A DNA stretch of 40,255 bases from a virus, in the IMG/VR virus record IMGVR_UViG_3300027861_000069, positions 1 to 40,255 of that record; one strand, written 5' to 3'. The notes below the pieces were generated by a model. It saw only the letters and a list, made by a program, of their open reading frames with translations, did not search any database and was not told the origin of the DNA. A program made the position numbers and the translations under genes. How positions within the stretch are numbered: the first letter of the stretch is position 1; each line of letters opens with the position of its first letter. Below are positions 1-6,554 of the stretch, one piece after another.

Positions 1-137
1 ATCAAAGCTTAGCGAGCAAAGAGGCTTAGTTGAAAACTATGCAGAGTCAGAGCGCAATTATCGTATTGCCTTGGCAAAAAAAATGACTGAGCTAAAATTG
101 AAAGGTGAGAAAGTAACAATAATATCAGACTTATCAA
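1..137. repeat. Terminal redundancy, left copy (circular assembly overlap)
   Basis: The first 137 bases match the last 137 bases (40119-40255) with a single difference (A at 11, G at 40129). The overlap lies inside a coding sequence that reads through both ends in the same frame, which indicates one circular or circularly permuted genome of 40,118 bp rather than a functional terminal repeat. The mismatch changes Ser to Gly, so it looks like population variation or a sequencing or assembly difference. Confidence 0.93.
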
Positions 138-292
138 GGGGAGACCCTGTAGTCGCAGGCCTGAAAAGAGACAGGGACATTGCAGATGGTGTGCTTGATG
201 CTTGTAAGTCATCTATACGATCAATGCAAGCTACTATGTCAGGGATCCAGAGCCTAATTTCAACCAAGAAAGAAGAGATGAAGTTAGTTTAA
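2..292 (+). CDS. Conserved recombination-module protein, C-terminal part (start at 40066)
   Basis: This is the 3' part of a gene that begins with ATG at 40066 and crosses the circle junction; joined, it encodes about 114 residues. The protein is helical and charged, with a central stretch around KVTIISDLSRGD and a C-terminal region rich in Ser, Met and Gln. I know similar proteins as uncharacterised neighbours of ERF and Gp157 genes in phages, and that is its context here: ERF upstream (39433-40062), Gp157-like downstream at 305. A role in recombination is inferred from position only. No catalytic motif is visible. Confidence 0.85.
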   Translation, partial: SKLSEQRGLVENYAESERNYRIALAKKMTELKLKGEKVTIISDLSRGDPVVAGLKRDRDIADGVLDACKSSIRSMQATMSGIQSLISTKKEEMKLV

Positions 293-304
293 AAGGAGAT
301 AGCA

Positions 305-781
305 ATGAAAAGCCTATACGAGATTGAAAAAGAAATACAAATCATACTGGATATTGAGCCAGATGAAAACGGAGAGATTAACATTGACTATGATGCTCTT
401 GATCAGCTTGAAATGGATAGGGTCAAGAAGGTGGAGAACCTTATCAAGTATTATAAGGACACCTTAAGGAGAGTTGAGGCATTCAAGGCAGAAGAAAAAG
501 AGCTTGCTGCAAGACGTAAGGTGCTGGAGAATAAGAGAGAATCCTTGAAGACATACCTGGACATCATACACAAGGGAGAAAAAGCAGAGTACGGAGTGCA
601 TAAGATAAGTTATAGGAAAAGTGAAGCTGTATCCGATGGGCCTGCTAATATTCTACCTGATTACTTTCTTTCATTTTCAGATCCTAAGCCGAAAAAAGCA
701 GAGCTTAAAAAGCTCTTGAAGTCTGGATTATGGGTGCCTGAATTTGAGCTTGTAGAATCTAAAACCATTCAGATAAAATAA
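305..781 (+). CDS. Siphovirus Gp157-like protein
   Basis: The 158-residue product begins MKSLYEIEKEI and has a long charged helix at about residues 35-95, expected to form a coiled coil. It ends in a small beta-rich part containing KISYRKSEAV and a Lys-rich segment near residue 130. This order and length match the Gp157 family, usually found beside ERF or RecT-type annealing genes and first linked to phage resistance in Streptococcus. It follows the previous gene by 12 bases with an AAAGGAGAT ribosome site, so it belongs to the same operon. Biochemical function is not established for the family; a recombination role is inferred. Confidence 0.85.
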   Translation: MKSLYEIEKEIQIILDIEPDENGEINIDYDALDQLEMDRVKKVENLIKYYKDTLRRVEAFKAEEKELAARRKVLENKRESLKTYLDIIHKGEKAEYGVHKISYRKSEAVSDGPANILPDYFLSFSDPKPKKAELKKLLKSGLWVPEFELVESKTIQIK

Positions 782-793
782 AGGAGAAATTTC

Positions 794-1021
794 ATGAGAA
801 TGGGAATTAAAAAAGATTTTGATTGGGAATATTTAGGAGCCGTATTGGCCCAAGATGGAGATGACACGCAGGCTGCATTCTTTAAGGCTTTTATAAAAGA
901 GTGTAAATCTTGGGGCACAAATCATCAAGTCGAACTACAGCTTTCACACATCAATTCTCTATTAACTGAGGATGAAAAGGAAACTCTTAAAATGTTATCT
1001 TATACAGCAGGTGACGATTAA
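794..1021 (+). CDS. Small acidic phage protein of the recombination operon
   Basis: A 75-residue protein with FDWEYLGAVLAQ near the N-terminus and a helical, acidic second half. It follows the Gp157-like gene by 12 bases with an AAAGGAGA ribosome site and is the last gene of the rightward operon. Similar short proteins with an FDWxYLG start occur in phage recombination modules, but I know no function. No zinc, HTH or membrane motif is visible. Confidence 0.75.
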   Translation: MRMGIKKDFDWEYLGAVLAQDGDDTQAAFFKAFIKECKSWGTNHQVELQLSHINSLLTEDEKETLKMLSYTAGDD

Positions 1022-1247
1022 ATAAGGCACACTGTTATTAAATATTAACCTTTAGAATAGGATAAAGCCGTGTACCCTTTGGGTGCGGTTAAGAGGCATA
1101 GCCTCAAAAATACTGTACTGGATCACTCAACACCCTAAGCCCTGGTCCAGCAGAATAAAAGGGCGGATTGATTTGTTTTAAGTTTTTGGGGTATATAGTG
1201 AAGGAATAGCGGAGCCTCCCTGTAATAGTGCAAGGAGGCAAAGCTTA
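1022..1247. other. Convergent intergenic region with several hairpins
   Basis: This 226-base gap separates the end of the rightward operon from the end of the leftward operon and holds no credible ORF. It contains hairpin-forming elements: 1067-1089 (nine pairs with a two-base bulge and a TTT loop), 1093-1105 (GAGGC-ATA-GCCTC), CTGGA at 1118-1122 pairing with TCCAG at 1146-1150, and GCCC at 1139-1142 with GGGC at 1161-1164. A weak plus-strand promoter-like pair (TTGATT at 1168, TATATA at 1192, 18 apart) follows. It may be a terminator region or a structured RNA; neither is proven. Confidence 0.5.
1214..1239 (-). terminator. Possible terminator hairpin at end of leftward operon
   Basis: GCCTCC (1214-1219) pairs with GGAGGC (1234-1239) around a 14-base loop, nine bases after the stop codon of the last leftward gene. 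No U-tract follows on either strand, so it is at best a weak or factor-dependent terminator. Confidence 0.35.
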
Positions 1248-1532
1248 TTAAAAAAAAGAGACTGAAAACAGGTCTTTAAGCATAGCTCCGATCATAATAA
1301 TATAAAGACTCCTAAATCCCCACGTAAGCCAGATAACAGATGTTTTAGCAGGGCAATTTTTAGCCATTGTCTCCACGCCAGCGACACGAGTTTCAAGCCC
1401 CGGTTTGCCGTTGCCCTTGATATAAGTTGTAAGTGTCTTTATTCCCTCTTTTATTTCTTTGATATCACTCTTCACTTGCTCACTATCCTGTTCCAACATT
1501 ACAATTTTTACGTGGTCAGTTTCTGGGGCCAT
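1248..1532 (-). CDS. Coiled-coil protein with C-terminal membrane segment (holin/XhlA-like)
   Basis: I place the start at ATG 1530-1532 (MAPETDH, 94 residues) because GGAG lies nine bases before it; a TTG five codons upstream is also open. Residues 5-45 are a charged heptad-like helix with repeated KxxIKEIKEG. The last 30 residues (SVIWLTWGF...YIIMIGAML) form one hydrophobic segment. The same plan, coiled coil then one membrane helix, is seen in XhlA-type and other lysis-associated phage proteins. It ends a run of lysis-like small genes at the tail end of the late operon. Function is inferred from topology and place. Confidence 0.6.
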   Translation of the reverse strand: MAPETDHVKIVMLEQDSEQVKSDIKEIKEGIKTLTTYIKGNGKPGLETRVAGVETMAKNCPAKTSVIWLTWGFRSLYIIMIGAMLKDLFSVSFF

Positions 1533-1569
1533 TCCGAATATCTCCAAGTCAAGTGTTATTACTGATCAA

Positions 1570-1725
1570 TTATAAAGTTTCCTTGTTTGCCTTAAATCCT
1601 GTGATTGCACTCTTAATACCATCGACCAAGATATCATCCCATTTTACAGGGGTTACTTTAACCACCTTTTCTACACCGTAAAATACAGCAAGCACATATT
1701 CCCAGTTTTCGATTAGCCAAGCCAT
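1570..1725 (-). CDS. 51-residue membrane-associated lysis-region protein
   Basis: The reading frame starts MAWLIENWEYVLAVFYGVEK and ends at TAA 1570-1572. It has a strong AACGGAGGAATAATC ribosome site and begins two bases after the stop of the lipoprotein gene, so the two are translationally linked. The N-terminal 22 residues are aromatic and hydrophobic, compatible with one membrane or interfacial helix; the rest is basic and soluble. Comparable tiny proteins sit beside holins in other phages. I cannot name a function. Confidence 0.7.
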   Translation of the reverse strand: MAWLIENWEYVLAVFYGVEKVVKVTPVKWDDILVDGIKSAITGFKANKETL

Positions 1726-1727
1726 GA

Positions 1728-1937
1728 TTATTCCTCCGTTAGCTCCTCAATGACCTCATCAAGGATAAGGATCTCCGAATTTGCCTTGATGCAGTCCTTC
1801 ATGCAGGCCTCATACTCTGCGACTCCTGAACAGGAGTCAATACACGGGCTGACCACCTGCTCCATGATCTGTTTTTCGTGCGTTGCACTGCATGCGCTGG
1901 CCATGGCTAGTATTGCTATAATTAACAGCGTTTTCAT
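1728..1937 (-). CDS. Small lipoprotein with twin CX3C motif (possible spanin-type or lysis lipoprotein)
   Basis: The 69-residue product opens with MKTLLIIAILAMASAC, a short lipoprotein signal whose Cys16 would be lipidated (the lipobox ASAC lacks the usual Leu at -3). The mature part carries two CX3C motifs (CIDSC and CMKDC) eight residues apart and an acidic C-terminus. An outer-membrane lipoprotein among holin-like genes suggests an o-spanin-like or other lysis role in a Gram-negative host, but o-spanins are usually proline-rich and this one is not. A disulfide-stapled helical hairpin is equally possible. Confidence 0.65.
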   Translation of the reverse strand: MKTLLIIAILAMASACSATHEKQIMEQVVSPCIDSCSGVAEYEACMKDCIKANSEILILDEVIEELTEE

Positions 1938-1970
1938 GTTGTTCTCCTTGTTTAAGTTAGTATTATAATA

Positions 1971-3722
1971 TTACCACAACCTTTTTATTGTGACATCACC
2001 TATCCAGTTTACATCCCCAGATTTTCCAGCACACCTCACTCGCGCTTTATCATCTATTACATCTATACCAAAGTCAAAAGTTACGTCATCTTCAATTGCT
2101 ACAGTAACACCAGACCCTAGGATCGCCGCTGAAGCTGTATTTTTTATAAGCACCTGGTCTTGATACCAGTTGATATCAGTACCTGACCCAGATGCATCCC
2201 TCCCACTTACTTTAGCCTCAAGAAATATGGCTCTAGGATAGACACCGCTACCAGAATCAGGAACAGTAACTTCAAACAATGAAGTCTCCGTTGCGTTTGC
2301 TGTCTCTAGCCTAAACCCAGAAAATTCAATTTCAAAAGCACCCTCAGCATATAATGAAGCACCATGTTTACATCTTATTTCCTCAACTCGCCATGCGTCA
2401 TTGTCAAGCTGTATGTTTCTAACACTAGTTGTAAGTCTACCGTTAGTATGGAAATTTAGAGTGGGCATTTTAAAAGGGTAATTGTCAGCTACACTGTCAT
2501 AGTCTACATCAACCTTTGAATAGCTTGAGATAGAGTTACCTACGATATTAAGAACGCTAGAATGAGATATTCTATCTATCCACATATCAAAGTCGCTTTG
2601 GCCAAATAAGTTCCCGCTGACATCACCACTACACCATACACCATCGTCTATTTTCATGTGATACGTGGTATATGCCTGCCCTGACTCAGTTTCCCAATAA
2701 TTGTCGTTTATAGATAACCCAGACATATCGGACGAAATAAGGAGCTGACCTGAAATGCCAGACTCTAACTCACAATTTATCATATTAAAATTAAGGATCT
2801 GGGCCCGGTCTATTTTTTTGACTAAAACACCTGGAGATTTTAAACCCCCATTGAAGTTGACATCATCTAGTAAAGTGTCATTCCATTCAACCACCATTAC
2901 AGCCGTTGGGGCTGTAGATCCTGTGTTATGATAATTGCCACCATGGAACGATATATCTATGCCTGACGAATGCACCTGGTATGTTGTGTGTGCGTAGCCC
3001 CTACATTTATAAAAATCTATATAATATCCTGTTACATGTGCTTTTGTTGCAGTACTCCCCCCGCTAAAAGCAATATTATTGAACGTGTTCCTGGTTGCTG
3101 AAAATAGGAAAGACACCCCACCAAAAACAGTACTTACTAAAGTGGTGCCATCCCTATAGTTACCACCACCTTCATGAACTAGATTATTAGCATCAAAATC
3201 TATGTAGTCACAGTTAAAGGACCCTACGGGATATAAAATTGTGCCCATAGAATAAGCATCCATAGCTGAATTCACCGCTAATGCATTTGCTGTTCCTGAG
3301 GCTGACTCATCAAAACCCCACCATCCGACATGTCTTACGCCTCCAGATGAAAAAGTAAAAGACCCTTCTCCGTCAAATATCTTTTGGTTAGGTCCTGCTA
3401 CTATATTACCTGGTGGTGGTAAGACTACGTCTATACCTGTACTCGCTACCAGTACAGCCGCGTTCTCATTTTCAAGAGTGATTAACTCAGAAAATGTCAC
3501 ATCCTCATCAAACACATAAGGTGTTGAAACACCGCTACCTGTGTGAACAAACTTTATTGTAGCCGGTATGCCTCTTGCCTCAATTGCGGTATTCATAGCT
3601 ATGGCTTCAGCCCCAGTTTTAGGATAATAAATCAATCCGCTCTTCTCAGTCGCGCCCCATGAAACCGAACCAAACCACAAACACCAAACAAAAACCATCA
3701 TCACGATTAATCTAAATTTCAT
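1971..3722 (-). CDS. Signal-peptide-bearing tailspike-like beta-helix protein
   Basis: The 583-residue protein begins with a clear Sec signal (MKFRLIVMMVFVWCLWFGS, probable cleavage after SWG). Residues 25-110 repeat the N-terminal domain of the neighbouring 4049-4711 product (GAEAIAMNTAIEARG, HTGSGVSTPY). A GVRHVGWWG motif near residue 130 resembles the YPEWWGA-type element at the start of phage pectate-lyase-like spikes. The remainder is rich in Asn, Gly, Ser and short beta strands, typical of a right-handed beta-helix that binds or cleaves surface polysaccharide. A Sec signal on a spike is unusual: exported adhesin, periplasmic assembly, or a secreted decoy are options. Enzyme residues cannot be assigned by eye. 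Confidence 0.75.
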   Translation of the reverse strand: MKFRLIVMMVFVWCLWFGSVSWGATEKSGLIYYPKTGAEAIAMNTAIEARGIPATIKFVHTGSGVSTPYVFDEDVTFSELITLENENAAVLVASTGIDVVLPPPGNIVAGPNQKIFDGEGSFTFSSGGVRHVGWWGFDESASGTANALAVNSAMDAYSMGTILYPVGSFNCDYIDFDANNLVHEGGGNYRDGTTLVSTVFGGVSFLFSATRNTFNNIAFSGGSTATKAHVTGYYIDFYKCRGYAHTTYQVHSSGIDISFHGGNYHNTGSTAPTAVMVVEWNDTLLDDVNFNGGLKSPGVLVKKIDRAQILNFNMINCELESGISGQLLISSDMSGLSINDNYWETESGQAYTTYHMKIDDGVWCSGDVSGNLFGQSDFDMWIDRISHSSVLNIVGNSISSYSKVDVDYDSVADNYPFKMPTLNFHTNGRLTTSVRNIQLDNDAWRVEEIRCKHGASLYAEGAFEIEFSGFRLETANATETSLFEVTVPDSGSGVYPRAIFLEAKVSGRDASGSGTDINWYQDQVLIKNTASAAILGSGVTVAIEDDVTFDFGIDVIDDKARVRCAGKSGDVNWIGDVTIKRLW

Positions 3723-3733
3723 CCTGTATCTCC

Positions 3734-4006
3734 TTATAATTTTTTAAAAAATGTTATTTGCATTAGAAAAGCTATAACACCGCCAATTAAACCTGTTGTT
3801 CCGGCGAGTGTTGTGTCAAACTTTTTACGGTTTTCTATCTTCTCAAACCTAGTATTGCAGGCATCACGTTTTGAAGAACAACCCTCTTTGATATCTACCT
3901 GCAAAGACCTGATTTCAGCAAGCATGTCATAAGTCAAAGACCTGCCCGTTTGCGGGTCTGAGTTCATGTAAGTGTCCCTACTTATACCATCAAATTCCTT
4001 AGCCAT
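3734..4006 (-). CDS. Coiled-coil plus C-terminal membrane helix protein (holin/XhlA-like)
   Basis: A 90-residue protein with a charged helical region at residues 25-60 (LAEIRSLQVDIKEG, then CNTRFEKIENRKKF) and one C-terminal hydrophobic helix (TGLIGGVIAFLMQITFF). The ribosome site AAGGAGTG precedes ATG 4006. The plan matches the 1248-1532 product, though sequence similarity is weak. It sits between two related spike-like genes. A lysis or membrane-anchoring role is inferred from topology. Confidence 0.6.
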   Translation of the reverse strand: MAKEFDGISRDTYMNSDPQTGRSLTYDMLAEIRSLQVDIKEGCSSKRDACNTRFEKIENRKKFDTTLAGTTGLIGGVIAFLMQITFFKKL

Positions 4007-4048
4007 ATAACACTCCTTTTTGCTTTTATACTACCACAAAAGGATATA

Positions 4049-4711
4049 CTAAAGCAATTCCCTAAAAGTCAGAGACCCCTGTATATCTGCACCACTTACT
4101 GGAGTGCCGAGCATTGTATCCATATCAGATATGGCTGTGATTTTAGCATTGTGAGATACCATATTAATTCCCATTTTTAAGAAAACTTGCTCTGAGATGT
4201 TATATGAACCGTTTAAATGTATTGTTGGACAACCATAATATACACTTATGGATTTAAAAGGAACAGCCGTACCACCACCGAATGAAGCGTCTACAGACCA
4301 ATTTAATGCATCCGCATCTCTACCCATCCATTCCGGTCTTATAATACCTTCATAATCTTCGGTAAAGTAAAGATTACCTGTATGGATTTGACTTTGAGTA
4401 TCTTTTATCTCTCCTGAGATGTAAATATCAGCACCATCAAACATTGCTTTTGGCTCAAACTCAAAAGTCTCAAGCTCAGTAAACGTAACTGCTGATGTAA
4501 TATAATATGGTTTTGTAGCACCACTGCCAGTATATATTATTTTATAGTTCGTCGGTGTACCTCTTACCAAGGCCTTCTCATGCATGGCGATTAACTCTGC
4601 ACCATCAGAAGGTACCCATACCACCCCGCTAGGTTCAAAATTCTGGCTATAAGCATGGTTACAAATTAAAGCAAAAAATACAGTGGTCATAAGTGCTAAT
4701 TTTAATTTCAT
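4049..4711 (-). CDS. Short signal-peptide spike paralogue
   Basis: The 220-residue product starts with a Sec signal (MKLKLALMTTVFFALICNHA, likely cut after AYS). The mature N-terminus matches that of the 583-residue spike-like protein: GAELIAMHEKALVRG, YTGSGATKPYY and VTFTELETFEFE in the same order. It keeps a PEWMGRD element resembling the WWG motif, then stops after about 60 more residues, so most of a beta-helix is missing. It could be a truncated duplicate, or an adaptor for another spike. No frameshifted remainder is visible before the next gene. Confidence 0.7.
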   Translation of the reverse strand: MKLKLALMTTVFFALICNHAYSQNFEPSGVVWVPSDGAELIAMHEKALVRGTPTNYKIIYTGSGATKPYYITSAVTFTELETFEFEPKAMFDGADIYISGEIKDTQSQIHTGNLYFTEDYEGIIRPEWMGRDADALNWSVDASFGGGTAVPFKSISVYYGCPTIHLNGSYNISEQVFLKMGINMVSHNAKITAISDMDTMLGTPVSGADIQGSLTFRELL

Positions 4712-4723
4712 TTTATCCCCTTT

Positions 4724-5362
4724 TTAGATCCAGTTAGACCCGTCATAAATTAAAAGATGCTTACCTGGCGTTAATGGTACACCGTCAAGATAAATAAGAC
4801 TTCCGTCTGAACTTGAATTAACAAACCAACCCCTGAATCCAGTTAAAAACCCTGTGCCTGTTGTCAATAATCTATCTGAGCTATCAGGATCATAAATAAA
4901 TGTACCCTCAAGCCCTCCTATATAGCTTACAGTCTCATCACCTGTCATGGTTGATTCATATGTGGCATGAGCAACAACAGGGGCAGAAAATGATATAGTC
5001 CAGTCCGTTATGGTTCCAGATCCCTCATAATATTTTGCATAAACAACCAGATCACCAGTCCCAGAATTGTAAGAGGTGACAATGCAATTCATAAAGTTTG
5101 CGGAATCAGAAGTCTGAGCAATCTGAATATACATCCCTGGAAGAAAAGACTTTGAAGCATCAACCGTCAAGGATTTTGAGCCGGTTCCTATGGTCAATGA
5201 GGTTGTGCTGGTTGATGATGTATCATTAAGGTTCATTGCCTCGGCAACAGCATTGCATTGATCCCCAAAATCAGGCAAGGCCCCTAAAAATGCATCTGCT
5301 TTTGTTGAAAAATCTGCTGGCTCTGCTCTACTTGGTGGATCTGGTAAGGTGTCTATTGCCAT
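4724..5362 (-). CDS. Tail fibre protein
   Basis: The N-terminus LPDPPSRAEPADFSTKADAF followed by LGALPDFGDQCNA is a familiar phage tail-fibre start in which a short helix anchors the fibre to the tail tip. The middle (residues 50-130) is Thr/Ser-rich beta structure, and the C-terminus (GVPLTPGKHLLIYDGSNWI) resembles the tip of many phage fibres. At 212 residues it is short for a complete fibre, and the downstream spike-like proteins may extend it. A TAGGAGATC ribosome site precedes ATG 5362. Receptor contact is inferred. Confidence 0.8.
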   Translation of the reverse strand: MAIDTLPDPPSRAEPADFSTKADAFLGALPDFGDQCNAVAEAMNLNDTSSTSTTSLTIGTGSKSLTVDASKSFLPGMYIQIAQTSDSANFMNCIVTSYNSGTGDLVVYAKYYEGSGTITDWTISFSAPVVAHATYESTMTGDETVSYIGGLEGTFIYDPDSSDRLLTTGTGFLTGFRGWFVNSSSDGSLIYLDGVPLTPGKHLLIYDGSNWI

Positions 5363-5381
5363 GTTTTTGATCTCCTATTAA

Positions 5382-6554
5382 TTAAACTAAACCCTCAATT
5401 TCTATTGAGCATATTGCATAAGCTGGGTAACTTATCACTATTGAAAAATCCTTGAAATACCCATACACAAGCAAAGATTCATATGATTCTGATCCTATCC
5501 ACACAAGAGGAGATGCCCTATAATATGCAAGCAATCTATTAACCTCTGAGATATCAGCATTCTCAAGAACAACATCGCAGGTCATCTTTTTAGAATAAGG
5601 CCTTTCAACTATTATCGAGTTCCCGAAATCATCATTTTCTTTTGTGGAATAATCATGGATGCCTACTGATGGAGAATAAAGAGTCTCTCCAAAATTAGCT
5701 TTCAAACCTAAAACAATCTCGCCTACCTTGGCAATATCATCATCACCTGAATATGTAATTGTGACATCAATAACAGCGTTGTAATAAGGCGGGATGTCAG
5801 TAAGCACAAAATCTGTAATGTATGTAACGGTGCTGAAAAAATAGGTATACCAATCCACTACAGCACTGACACCAGATACAGCCGTTGATACAAGCTCTTT
5901 TGTGTAATCGTATACCACCCCCTCAATAGGATCTGTTGACACCACGCGTACAGAGGTTACATTCCCCAGATTCATAAATGCTATAGCATCCACAATTTTA
6001 CCAGGAGTAAATTGGTAGGTAAAAACACCGTTATATTCAGCTTGAGAACTTATGATCTCATCAAATGATTTCCACTTGTTATTATAACCTATCTCCAGCC
6101 AACTTGGTACAGTCTCCAATACGTCAAGAGGTGGGTAATTTTGTGTGTTGCTGTCAACCAATGATTGATAAATTTTATGCACATTATCTGTTGACTCTGT
6201 GATAGTCGGGTGAGCTGCGCCCTGATCCGCAAGCTTGTTTGCTTCCCCTGTCACTCCTATAATCTCACCTAAAGTATAGTCTCCTGATCTTTCCCGGACA
6301 TAGTATGTAAGTGTCGTTATTTGCTCAACCACAACAGAGGTTTCAGTTGAGGTTTGACCTGTTATTATATCGCCTGGGTCCCAATCAGTAGCCGGAGCAA
6401 CATCAAGAGTGATAATCTCAAGGCCCTCAGCAACCATGATATACTCATCTGATGAATAGGTATCATTCATCGCAAATTCGTCATAATCGTCTTCGGCTAA
6501 AGATGATCCTGTTAACACTGCATCAGTAATTTCTATGGGCCTAATTATTTTCAT
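5382..6554 (-). CDS. Distal tail/tail-tip protein
   Basis: A 390-residue protein directly after the tape measure, sharing one base with it (stop and start at 6554). Around residues 145-175 it has the motif WLEIGYNNKWKSFDE, related to the W-x-IG-x-x-N-x-W-x-x-FD element seen in tail-tip proteins of many siphoviruses. It begins with several repeats of beta-rich sequence and ends in a domain (about residues 285-390) that looks like a tail-tube-type fold. The position between tape measure and fibre supports a hub or distal tail role. The exact orthologue is unclear. Confidence 0.75.
   Translation of the reverse strand: MKIIRPIEITDAVLTGSSLAEDDYDEFAMNDTYSSDEYIMVAEGLEIITLDVAPATDWDPGDIITGQTSTETSVVVEQITTLTYYVRERSGDYTLGEIIGVTGEANKLADQGAAHPTITESTDNVHKIYQSLVDSNTQNYPPLDVLETVPSWLEIGYNNKWKSFDEIISSQAEYNGVFTYQFTPGKIVDAIAFMNLGNVTSVRVVSTDPIEGVVYDYTKELVSTAVSGVSAVVDWYTYFFSTVTYITDFVLTDIPPYYNAVIDVTITYSGDDDIAKVGEIVLGLKANFGETLYSPSVGIHDYSTKENDDFGNSIIVERPYSKKMTCDVVLENADISEVNRLLAYYRASPLVWIGSESYESLLVYGYFKDFSIVISYPAYAICSIEIEGLV

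Noticed and set aside
1168-1197. Plus-strand promoter TTGATT/TATATA
   Set aside because: Weak boxes and 18-base spacing, and it would transcribe against the leftward genes; kept only as a remark in the intergenic entry.
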